Translations under genes and position numbers: made by a program | Part shown: positions 22,846 to 31,132 of the stretch, piece by piece | Numbering within the stretch: position 1 is the first letter of the stretch | Layout: each line of letters begins with the position of its first letter | Notes under the pieces: generated by a model | Seen by the model: only the letters and a program-made list of their open reading frames with translations | What the model was told of the DNA's origin: nothing | Database searches by the model: none | NCBI GenBank assembly: GCA_963989385.1 | Contig: OZ022500.1 | Span: forward strand, 108,851,842 to 108,915,841 | Source: Ctena decussata | Lineage: Eukaryota > Mollusca > Bivalvia > Lucinida > Lucinidae | Reading direction: 5' to 3' | Length of the DNA stretch: 64,000 bases

Positions 22846-23215
22846 GAGGCTATACAATAATAAGCGTCTGCTAGTGGTCTTTTGGCCCTGTATCTTAGGA
22901 CCACACTATACCAAAGGCATAAATGTATAGCATCAGTTGATGGTATGAGTTGCTGTGGCATACTGTTTTTTCTGAGGCTTTACAGTAATATGCGTCTGCT
23001 ATCAGTCTCTAGGACTAATATGTCATAACCTCACTATAGCAGAGGTATAACGCTATAGCGCCAGTTGATGGTGTGAGTTGTTATGGCATATTCTTGTTTC
23101 TGAGGCTTTACATTAATATGCGTCTGCTATCAGTCCAGTCTCTTGGTCTCTAAGATCCTCACTAAATCAGAGGCATACCTCTTTAGCGTCAGTACTTTAC
23201 CTGGAGTATATGGGA
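22846..23215. repeat. ~126-bp tandem repeat, 3 units
   Basis: Units begin GAGGCT(A/T)TACA at 22846, 22974 and 23100 and share GCGTCTGCTA, GTCAGTTGATGG-like and TGAGTTG(C/T)T(A/G)TGGCATA phrases. They are diverged by substitutions and small indels. A 149-codon open frame on the minus strand overlaps the first unit and looks incidental. Confidence 0.8.
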
Positions 23216-23689
23216 TAACCAAATATTGTATCTCAAGATTTTAAATTTCTTTTTCTGGTATAAGGCTGAAATTATTTCTTATTAGTCCTCTAAAGTCTAC
23301 CTGAAATAATAACAAAAACGAGTTTTTTTTATTTGTTGTTGTTTTATAACAGAACTTTAATTACCCCGCTAAATAACTGACTAACTGTTGACAAGGGACT
23401 AGGGTCGTCCCTCTGCCATCGTTTATAAAAGTAAAAAGTATGCAAAGACCAGGAACTGAAACAATCAAAATCCAAATCCAGCCCTCAAACCTATTTACAA
23501 CATTGTATACACTGGATACTTCTATTATAAACAGTTGGTATATCTTAAACCTTAATGACTTTGAATTCTATGTTCAAAGAATTGGTCTGGTGGTAATATT
23601 GTCTTTTTCACTGATAAGTATAGTCTTCCATAGTTTAGACTGAACCACATTTCAATGTCTCTTTCATTTTGATATTGATATTATTCTTT

Positions 23690-24079
23690 CTCATTAGGTT
23701 CTCGTAAACAGTCGTCTTCAAATCTTGTCCTCTGCTGAGCTGATGTAGTATGTACATACAGTACATTCCACACACTTCATTCCATGGACTCTGAAGCATC
23801 TCTGTATTTTCTATCCATGTTTTGGTATTTCTTTAAAAGAATGGTGGAATGTAGTCTAATGGTGGTTGTCCATATGGGTAGAAGTAGATGGCCTTATCAA
23901 CTGAAGTATAAGGTCACCCAATGTTCTCCAGGCCCGTTCGAATTGTTTGTGTTAATGATGTATGTTTTCACATTCAGTGGCTTCTTTTGTGGCAGGATAT
24001 CCTTGGAGAGCACTTTGGCTTTCAAATGCCTAAGTTCAGACGCCTTAGTCAGAAAAGTGATCAACTCTAGCGTATTCAT
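23690..24079 (-). pseudogene. Polinton/Maverick adenain-like cysteine protease (PRO), broken
   Basis: Polinton PRO belongs to the adenovirus-type cysteine protease family and matures capsid proteins. On the minus strand an open segment starts at 24079 and contains YIINTN and GEHWVTLYF, the latter carrying the family's catalytic His. After two stops and a frameshift the reading continues with FYPYGQPP (about 23890-23865), and later EVCGMYC (about 23765-23745) with the catalytic Cys. The acidic position usually read in FDSYG appears as Tyr, so the triad is incomplete. The gene is the most downstream recognisable part of the Polinton remnant, 3' of the capsid gene as expected. A plus-strand open frame of 133 codons covering the same DNA is its antisense shadow. 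Confidence 0.8.
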
Positions 24080-24304
24080 CGCTGTTGTAGGAGTCTATAA
24101 GTCCATGTGCCAGGTAGTTTGTTTCTGGTCTTCATTCCATGGAGAAGAGCATTGGTTCGTCTTCACAAACAGCCAGATTCTATAGGCTACGACAGCTTCT
24201 TCTGGCTATAGATGTGCCATGCCTCTTGCATTTTCAGTGTCTATTAATGCAAACTTTCGGCACAGTTCATGGTTGCAGTCTCTGATGACGTCGTAGTTGT
24301 TGAG

Positions 24305-24535
24305 TCATTCTAATGCAAACTCGTGATAGTAAAAGTCTCTGAACCAATCGTCGCCGGCTTTTTGACAGCGTATATAATATTTTAGGCTGGGATGAACTAT
24401 TCTGCAACCGTCACACACATGTTGGATATATTCTCTGACGGCTATTCTGAGGTTCTTTAGCGTCGCAAATATCAGTGCAGTATTGTTCTGTCCTATAAAT
24501 GTTTTGGGTGTTCTTACATCTTCATATCGCTCCAC
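24305..24535 (-). pseudogene. Polinton-associated uncharacterised ORF (CDGC...HPS motif)
   Basis: A 76-codon open segment with a Cys/His pattern, CDGCRIVHPSLKYY...C, followed by WFRDFYYHEFALE. I recall a similar CxGC-x-HPSQ-x-H-x-C pattern in a conserved small Polinton ORF next to the capsid and protease genes; its function is unknown to me. It lies between the capsid remnant and the protease, on the same strand. It may be truncated: no start context supports the ATG at 24535, and the expected His after the HPS motif reads as Tyr. Confidence 0.55.
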
Positions 24536-24639
24536 GATATATCCATTGTCGTCACACAGAGATCTGATCTTTGGGTGTTACACCTCTAAGGATTCGCCCT
24601 CCAAGGAGTCAGAGTAGGAGCCATGCAGCTATTCGTAAC

Positions 24640-25185
24640 ATTCCACTCTGAACTTCAACGCTTGTTCTAAGAAGTATCTTTTATCTGTGACCACTTCCCT
24701 CAAAACGTTGATTTCTATCAGGTTTTCAAACTCTCCATACATTTCTAACGTTGACGGTCTTGACACGGATTTTGGCAAACTGAAATTCGACTCGCAGGTT
24801 GTCTGTTTTTATATGGTGTAGATGGCTCTGGACGGCTCCTTGGTCTGGCATGAAATCGTATCCCCAGAAGCAGTATCCGCCTTTGTAGTCTTCGTAGTCG
24901 ATGTTTTAATCTGAATCTGATTCTGACTGCTCAAAGCTTGATAAATACATGTAGGTTCTGAGATACTGATCCAAGTCAAATTTCGGTGCGAATGGTTTCC
25001 ATAAGTACTGTGACCGTCACATTTCACTTACAGTTTACTAAGAGTGAAATGTTGGAAGTTGAAAGGATTTGTAGTAAACGATCCATTTAACGTTGCATTA
25101 TCAACCGTGCCAATGAACAATCTTTTTGGAAGTTTGATTTTCTTTGAAAGTTTCTTTGCTGTTTTATACGAGGCTTGCAACCCGT
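24640..25185 (-). pseudogene. Polinton/Maverick major capsid protein (MCP), fragment
   Basis: The double-jelly-roll MCP of Polintons forms the proposed virion shell. On the minus strand from the SINE boundary: LPKRLFIGTVDNATLNGSF and NPFNFQHFTLSKL (about 25125-25031), a stop and frameshift, then APIRTDFD, YLRTYMYLSSFEQ and GGYCFWGYDF (about 25000-24850), then DNLRVEFQFA (about 24800-24775). The order and the VDN...NPFNFQHF block are what I remember for Polinton capsid proteins. At least two frameshifts and stops break it, so it cannot make a shell protein. It is preceded on the same strand by a SINE that inserted at 25197/25360; the few codons upstream (25372-25430) read LSKLYYDPKSP, a motif I associate with a different Polinton ORF, so a deletion may have fused two genes. 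Confidence 0.82.
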
Positions 25186-25197
25186 ATTTCCCATGGG

Positions 25198-25359
25198 TGA
25201 GTGAGTGAACTCGGGTTTAACGTCCCACCAACAACGAGGTCATATGGAGACGGGACCTCGGTTTAAAGTCTCATCCGAAAGGCCGGAGAAGCGGGGGATC
25301 GATCTTGCGACCCCTGGATTGGTAGTCCGGAGTGTTATCCACTACACTATAGCCGCTCA
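25198..25359 (-). mobile_element. tRNA-derived SINE, 162 bp, perfect 12-bp target duplication
   Basis: On the minus strand it starts TTGAGCGGCTATAGTGTAGTGG (A-box-like; tRNA-like head to about 25290, with CTACCAA in the anticodon-loop position) and ends in a GTTCACTCACTCA tail. The 12-bp duplication ATTTCCCATGGG flanks it exactly (25186-25197 and 25360-25371). The insertion is within the Polinton capsid region and is therefore younger than that element. Confidence 0.88.
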
Positions 25360-25504
25360 ATTTCCCATGGGACTTTTAGGATCATAATACAGTTTTGACA
25401 ATAATTTAGCCATTGTTCATCATAAGACTACCATTTTCTGCATGATTCAAACAGTTTTTCTTTTATAGATTTATAGAACTTGGTGCAAACGGTTCGTCCC
25501 TGTG

Positions 25505-25690
25505 TCATAGTTGCAGACAGAATTTGAGATAGGTCTTTCTTGATGCGTTTTCTGACGGACTCTGAAATTGGCCTTTTTCTAAAAGAAGGCATGCGTCGGT
25601 GTTTGGTTTTAGGAGTGACAAAGTCTTCTTCATCTTCTTACTGAAAAGGAGTACGATGCACCCACTAACATCGTTTCTTGTTTCATACAA
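25505..25690 (-). pseudogene. Polinton-region ORF fragment, function not recognised
   Basis: A 61-codon open segment (VSGCIVLLFSKKMKKT...TDACLLLEK). It sits between the capsid remnant and the small ORF at 25973 on the same strand, so it probably belongs to the Polinton, but I see no motif I can name. It could equally be the far N-terminal part of a capsid gene. Confidence 0.35.
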
Positions 25691-25972
25691 AATCTTGAGG
25701 TACGCTTATGTCTCTACGACGTCAGCAAAAGGTTGCCAACCCCTGGGTTCTGTGTCTTTTCTCTATCTAAATACATGTACATGATGGACTAAATCTATGA
25801 TATTAGGCCCGGCAGCTATCCATCTTAACCGTCCCATCTTCGTCCCAAGATAAGTTAGGTTTATTTACTATCCAAGATACCAATAAGTTAGCTTTCTTTC
25901 GCATTGTGGTAGGAACACTGTCAAAAATACGTATATTTTTAATTCAGACTCTACGGGGATAGAAAATTTTGT

Positions 25973-26215
25973 TTAGGACAATGCTTTGCGATGTGCTTTT
26001 TTAAATTTATGCAACTCTTGTCCGAATAATTGAGATTTTTCGGCCTGAGACAAATCTCCGTTGGCCAAGACCGAAGACAAGTCTCTTTGAAAACTGGTCG
26101 TTGCAGAAACATTTGGATCGGGTGGAAATCTTGCTTTTTGAATTTGTTCTTCTTTCCATAGTTTTATGTGTTCCCAAAGATTAAATGGTTCCATGGCCAT
26201 TTTACGCCCTTCCAT
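25973..26215 (-). pseudogene. Polinton-associated small ORF, uncharacterised
   Basis: An 80-codon open segment with pattern RKMAMEPFNLWEHIK, a Pro/Asp-rich turn, then a helical stretch SSVLANGDLSQAEKSQLFGQ and a basic end HKFKKAHRK. The alternating hydrophobic and charged pattern resembles a short conserved Polinton ORF located just before the capsid gene. No enzymatic motif. It starts 122 bp downstream of the end of the next ORF on the same strand. Confidence 0.5.
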
Positions 26216-26336
26216 TGCAAGTTTGTTAACGACAAGTCTCGAAGATTAGATCCTAAGACCGAAGAAGTAAGCAAAGGTTTTAAAAGTAAGCCCAGAGGTG
26301 CACCACTTTTCTGATTGAGCATTTTTCTCTTATATG

Positions 26337-26537
26337 CTACTGCAACACGTTGTTTGTAGACAATAATCGCATATCATTTTCCCTGGAACGTAATTGTTCT
26401 TTCTGGGCTTTTGTAAGTTTGACATTGCCTTTAATATGATCTAAACAGCATTCCCCTACACTGTCTAGTATTTCTTTTGGGCAATCATTGTCAATTTTTC
26501 GACGATACCGATATGGAATGCTGCAGAGTCCTTCCAA
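26337..26537 (-). pseudogene. Polinton-associated small basic ORF (GNVKLTKAQK motif)
   Basis: A 66-codon segment reading LCSIPYRYRRKI, then ILDSVGECCLDHIKGNVKLT, then KAQKEQLRSREN. I recognise the ECxLNVLxGNVxLTxxQKxxLR pattern from short, conserved proteins encoded beside the Polinton capsid genes; their role is not established to my knowledge. The downstream continuation (QKSGAPLGLLLKPLL, about 26315-26270) is in another frame, so at least one frameshift is present. Same strand and order as expected for the element. Confidence 0.6.
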
Positions 26538-26599
26538 AAAAGGCCGTACTTTTTAACCAGTGAACCTCTTTTTTTTTTTCTTTTTTTTTTTTTTTTGAT

Positions 26600-27400
26600 T
26601 TGCATTTTTTTTTTCTTCAGCCATGATAGCAGTCAAACCAAGTCCTTATACAAAGAAAGTTTACGTTGTGCATCATTGCACTTAAAATTCCATGTGTTAT
26701 GGCAGTACGAAGCTAAAAGGTTCGTTGGCATACAGACGAAAAAATCGAGCAATTTGTGGAAAAGGTGTTTTGCAGCAGTTAGTGCCTCACCTATTTTTCT
26801 GATACTTGAGCTTGGAGTAGAGAATCGAGTAAAAACTGGAATTCTTAGACTCGAGTTAGGGGTAGATGTATATAATGGACTTGGAGTTCTTGCAGTTGAT
26901 GGCCGTACGACAAGAAATTTAGAGTTTCCTATGATTCTTAATTCTTACCGTCACAAACTTATCTTTAACTTTTATTTTTTCTCTTAGATTTTGTTTCGGG
27001 AGATATTTTTCTTCTGAATTTTTTTCTTTGGAGATCTTTTTTTTTGCAATTTTTTTTTTCATATATTTTAGGAGCTTTTCTACCCATTTCTTTTATAAGA
27101 AAATCTTCTCTAAGTATTTGATTTCCATCCCAGCGAATGGGAGATCTGATTATCACGCCACCAAAAAAAAAACAAAAAAAAAAAACAACACCGCCACCAG
27201 GTTTTAAAATGATTTCTCGTTTTGTAACTGCATTTACCAAAGGTCTTGCTAGTTTTTAAATATCATCTTTGTGTTTTTCCATGAATTTCTGTGTTTGTTT
27301 TGGAAATTTCATTTTATTTTCAGTTTTTAAAGCTGCTAAAGAAACCCATTTGATCATTTCCATCAAACCCGCATTAAGCTAAGGTTTTCTTTTGTTCAGA
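26600..27400 (-). pseudogene. Polinton-region decayed coding, unassigned
   Basis: Two partly open stretches on the minus strand: WVSLAALKTENKMKFPKQ...LVNAVTKREIILKPGG (about 27380-27185) and RPSTARTPSPLYTSTPNSS (about 26905-26850). Both read like real protein but I cannot assign them. Their position between the ATPase and the small basic ORF suggests Polinton genes. Long A/T homopolymers (26566-26615, 27165-27185) interrupt them. The plus-strand ORF at 26595-26987 is the antisense shadow. Confidence 0.4.
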
Positions 27401-27432
27401 TCATGCTCTCATCGAAAATTGCAGAGAGTCCT

Positions 27433-27580
27433 GGTTCGGAGGTTATAAAACTTGAGTACATTCTCAAACTCAAAATAAAGCACACTGATTGGCTGCTTCC
27501 GAGCACATGCTCGGAAGCAGCCAATCAGTATGCTTTATTTCGAGTTTTAGATTATACTCAAGTTTTATAACATCGGACCC
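27433..27580. mobile_element. 148-bp perfect fold-back MITE
   Basis: Arms of about 70 bp (GGTTATAAAACTTGAGTACA... and complement) around a centre CCGAGCACATGCTCGG. It lies inside the Polinton remnant, next to the ATPase C-terminus. A truncated relative is at 17230-17322. Recent insertion is likely given the high arm identity. Confidence 0.85.
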
Positions 27581-27618
27581 TGATCAAGTTTGCTGATGTT
27601 TATGAGCCATGTCTAGTT

Positions 27619-28060
27619 TCAATTTGATCCATGTAAGACCAAACACACATTTTTATACCGAAAAATACAACGGGTACTTGTTGATCCGATTTTGTGTACC
27701 AGTTTGTAAAAATCATCTGTTCTAAACCTCAAATGATTTGGTGTGTCTGGTTTTAGATCGATCAGTAAATACATGTAGCTGTGTGGCTTAGAAGTGGCAT
27801 CGTTAAATGCAGACATCAAAAAGGAGCCTCAAATTGTTGTGCTAAAACTTTAATTTGCATTTTATCTCTTGGGCTTTGAAATAAAATCAAGTAAAGGGCA
27901 TTTAAAATGATGGTACGCGTCGATTAACTCCGCTGAAGCAAGATTTGTGTCATGTACACAACGCTTTCATTTCTATGATGACCTTTCCTCATTAATTAAA
28001 AATTTTTCCGTATTTATCACCCAACATATTGTCAAAAACAATCAAGTCGGATCACCAGGG
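27619..28060 (-). pseudogene. Polinton/Maverick packaging ATPase (A32/FtsK-HerA type), C-terminal part
   Basis: Polinton ATPases resemble poxvirus A32-type DNA-packaging motors. On the minus strand: DLIVFDNMLGDKYG (about 28055-28015), which fits the Walker B strand; then MTQILLQRS and a stop, LNALYLILFQSPRDKMQIKV (about 27915-27855), and FNDATSKPHSYMYLLIDLKP (about 27805-27750) with NHLRFRTD at the end. The second and third blocks are the ones by which I recognise the family. The Walker A part is absent: upstream sequence is the end of the DNA polymerase, so a deletion has joined the two. A frameshift and at least two stops disable it. Confidence 0.8.
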
Positions 28061-28069
28061 TAAGTCGTT

Positions 28070-29213
28070 AGACTTCACATATAATCTTGCATTTCTCAGT
28101 GTCGTGCTCCACATACTCATAGCCGTAGTTTTTGAGACCCATACCCGCGAACTTGGTTATCTCCGCAGTTGGCATTTCGTTTGTCCATTCGCCAAGTCTG
28201 TTGTTGATGATCTATGTATTCCATAATTCTGGTTTATAAGTTTATAAAATGTAGATCACGTATCAAAGAATACTTACATACTTGGTGCATTTCCTGAAAC
28301 GCCCTATAATAAACCATTGGAACCTGATGAAGTTTACATTCAAATAATTACATTGAGCCACGCGACGTCATTGACGTCAAAATAAACAATGCCTCTCTAC
28401 AATCTAATCTGACGTCGGCGACGCCATGACGTCATTCACGCCGTTCCGCTGTTAGCAGAAAAACCTCGTGTACATGTTTTACTGTTTTAATTTTAGCAAT
28501 TAATAAGATTTTTTCATCAAGGTTTTGATTGAAACGAGTGTTAATATAAGCAATGAACTTAATTTTTTCTGAGGTTTATCAAAGTGTAAAGTACAGTGGG
28601 TCACTAGCAAAGTTTACATGAACCCCTTCGGGGTTCATTCACTTTGCACGTGACCCAATGTGGTTTACACTTCGACAAACCTCAGAAAAAATTAATTCAT
28701 TTCTTAAATAACACATGTTTGTCAAGTTTGTATAGTACACTATGTAATTTCAGTCTTTCTTCTACAGTCGATTCCAGGTCTTCCCAGCTGACTAACAAAA
28801 AGTGGTCTCCAACTACTTCGACACACTTGTTTTTTTTTTTCAATGGATTAGTCACTGTTCGATGTAGTATGGAGGATCCGACAATAAAGTCATGACTTCC
28901 GATTTCGTCATATTGTCTCTCTGTGCTTATTTGCCCTAAAACCCTAATCAGACTGGTCTAGACTTGCTGATTACACGTCGACCGTTATTCTTTTCAGCAT
29001 TCTCTAATCTGATGCCTTCTGCTTCGTAGTAATCCTGTTTGAACTTGACCATGTCTAATTCTGTCTTGCACTAGTCGGGATATACACTTGCCACTTGTTT
29101 AATCTTCAGGAATGTATCGATATAGCCAGCAAATATTCCTCCCTTTACAGTCGACTTGTCTTACTGTGACGACTGGGGAAAATGCCTTACCTCGTATACA
29201 TCTTTCTGTCGGT
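28070..29213 (-). pseudogene. Polinton/Maverick protein-primed DNA polymerase B (PolB), fragment
   Basis: This polymerase replicates the element. Reading on the minus strand: VYEVRHFPQSSQ (about 29200-29165), a stop, GGIFAGYIDTFLKIKQ (about 29145-29095), FKQDYYEAEGIRLENAEKNN (about 29040-28980), QRDNMTKSEV (about 28920-28890), VEVVGDHFLLVSWEDL (about 28825-28778), RLKLHSVLYKLDKHVLF (about 28760-28705), then a MITE; after it the catalytic DTDS region reads FFDT followed by a single-base insertion (about 28272-28250), and NRLGEWTNEMPT...KNYGYEY (about 28205-28120) ends the palm/thumb region. The exonuclease and terminal-protein part is missing: a TA-flanked MITE begins at 29216. Multiple stops; not functional. 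Confidence 0.82.
28549..28706. mobile_element. ~158-bp fold-back MITE, copy 2, inside PolB
   Basis: Same family as 17487-17646: arms TTTTTTCTGAGGTTTATCAA and complement, centre GAACCCCTTCGGGGTTC, with GGGTCACTAGCAAAG. It splits the Polinton polymerase just upstream of the catalytic DTDS region. Confidence 0.83.
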
Positions 29214-29215
29214 TA

Positions 29216-29850
29216 TAGGCCGTTTGTGAAAAAGTGGAGGGCAAAAGGTCGATTTAATTTCATTACTACTGAATAAATTTTTATGAAACTTTGCACACCT
29301 TAATCGATTAACCATACGAACTCAAGCAAGGAAACTCAGATTTTTTTTACATTTAAATAGAAAATTGTCAGATCAACTACATGTTAAAACGTGTCCCTAA
29401 TCTTTGAAGTTTTACGCTTGTTTGGTGCAGTTTTTGGAACAGCCAGTGTTGTAAAGACTATATCAATGTACATCCCTTATATATAGGAGAAACACATAAT
29501 AAATCCCTTTCAAGTGATGCGCCCATTATCGCTAAAGCCTCATGTTTACCCAGTAGTGAGTGAACACATTTCAGACCACATGGTAATTTGTGAATGAATA
29601 AAAGTATTAGTAATAGTAGCTATAGAACAACAATGGCTGTTGTACCATTATGGTTACCTCCTGTGTAAGAATGGCATAAAACTGAGAGGAAAAAATGGTA
29701 ATGACTAATAGAGTAACTTTTTTCAAAGGTAAGAAAATTCTGAATTTCCTGGCATGAGTTCGTATAGGTAACAGATTATGGTATGCAAAGTTTCACGAAA
29801 TTAATGAAATTAAATCGATTTTTGCCTTCCACTTTTTCGCAAACGGCCTA
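29216..29850. mobile_element. 635-bp TA-flanked non-autonomous transposon
   Basis: Terminal inverted repeats start TAGGCCGTTTG(T/C)GAAAAAGT and extend about 50 bp (through CGATTTAATTTCATT). TA is duplicated on both sides (29214-29215, 29851-29852), as for Tc1/mariner-type elements. No transposase frame inside. Confidence 0.83.
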
Positions 29851-29859
29851 TACCTACTA

Positions 29860-30040
29860 GGGTCAAGTCAGGTAAATTCGGACAGCAGGTAAATTCGGAC
29901 AGTAACATTATTTCCCTTATATGTCAGTTGTTTGGAATTAAAACAAAATAAAATGGGCAAACAGTAAAAATCCTTATCTGGATTTTCACTGTTTTCAATT
30001 ATATGTCCGAATTTATCCCCGAAGTTACCGGACTCGACCC
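29860..30040. mobile_element. 181-bp TA-flanked MITE
   Basis: Ends GGGTCAAGTCAGGTAAATTC and, inverted, GGGTCGAGTCCGGTAACTTC; TA at 29858-29859 and 30041-30042. A direct repeat GGTAAATTCGGACAG occurs twice at the left end. It lies only 9 bp from the previous TA element. Confidence 0.85.
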
Positions 30041-30710
30041 TACATAACTTCACCACACTGAATCATTCGATGCTCACCCTAATTTCAATCAATTCTCTAG
30101 CTTTTTGTCTATCGTAAATACATAATTTGGAATTGTCCGACGTCCCTGCACAACTGCTTTCTTTTCGTTTCGTTTTTAAAATTTTATGAATTATTCATTT
30201 TTGTAAATAGGAATTGTTTTACCTGTTCTTTTAAGTAAACTAAATGGCAATTATTTCTCTTTAACTATTGAAATGCAACAGCCACATATGAATGGGTGAA
30301 CCGAGCGCACACATGCGCTTGCTTTTTATAGTTTCCTTTTTGAGGGGAGATGTAACACAACGCATGTTGTGCTTTACCACCCCTTATTGACCCATCGGAT
30401 TGGAAGACTCATGGAGAGCCGGGAATGGAAGTGGGAGGGTCTTATTTCCTACCAGTAAGTTAATGACTTGTTCACTGCCTATGATATAAACAACCAGACT
30501 CAAAAAGCCAAACTGATTTGGCCTATCCCTAACCTGCAGTGGCCCGTTTAATCCAGCTGTTTTACCAAGCTCAGCAGGGTTCGCTTGGGTATTACCGGTA
30601 ACACTTGACTCAGATTCCAGTTTTAATCCTGGCCGTAGATTTCTTCTATGAAGACATTCATCCAGGTTCACTGGTTTTGTTTAATCTATAACCGACCCTT
30701 CGTTGGATTG

Positions 30711-31117
30711 CAGTAGCAGCACCGAAAAAGGGGAAGTCTGCTGGAGTTGATAATCTACTAGCAGAACTTGTTACAGGTGGCGGGGAAACCATAATTGATG
30801 TTTTAACAGAGATCTGTAACAAGATCAGGAGAACAGGAAAATGGCTTACCCATAAACTCAATCGCTGATTATTACACCCCATTGAAAAGGGTAAATAACA
30901 GCTCTGCCAGAACTACAAAGATATCAGCCTCATCAGTCATTCGAGCAAAGACATGCTGAAAGTCATCTTGCACAGGCTTAAACCCCAGGACGAACAGATT
31001 ATCGCTGAAGAACAGGTTGGGTTCTGAGCCGGAAAGAGCAACGCAGATCAGATCTTCAGCCTCAGAAGCCTGTACTAAAAGTACCTCTAACATCAGCAAA
31101 ACCTGTACCATGTCTTC
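30711..31117 (+). pseudogene. LINE (non-LTR) reverse transcriptase fragment
   Basis: Non-LTR RT blocks in one main frame: KKGKSAGVDNLLAELVTGGG (about 30724-30783), LCQNYKDISLISHSSKDMLK (about 30903-30962), ILHRLKPQDEQIIAEEQVGF (about 30966-31025), AGKSNADQIFSLRSLY (about 31029-31076) and LYHVFI (about 31103-31120). These match the first RT blocks of mollusc LINEs with a GVDN...AELV and EEQAGFR pattern. Stops occur after HKLNR, after GK and between F and AGKS. The catalytic box is missing: the copy ends where the tandem-repeat element begins at about 31130. Clade (RTE, CR1 or other) is not decidable here. Confidence 0.83.
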
Positions 31118-31132
31118 ATTGTTTTTTGATAA

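Noticed and set aside
22512..22961. 149-codon minus-strand ORF, among the longest in the window
   Set aside because: It runs into the 126-bp tandem repeat, has no recognisable motif or domain pattern and no splice support.
23784..24185. 133-codon plus-strand ORF
   Set aside because: It is the antisense of the Polinton protease, whose motifs lie on the minus strand.
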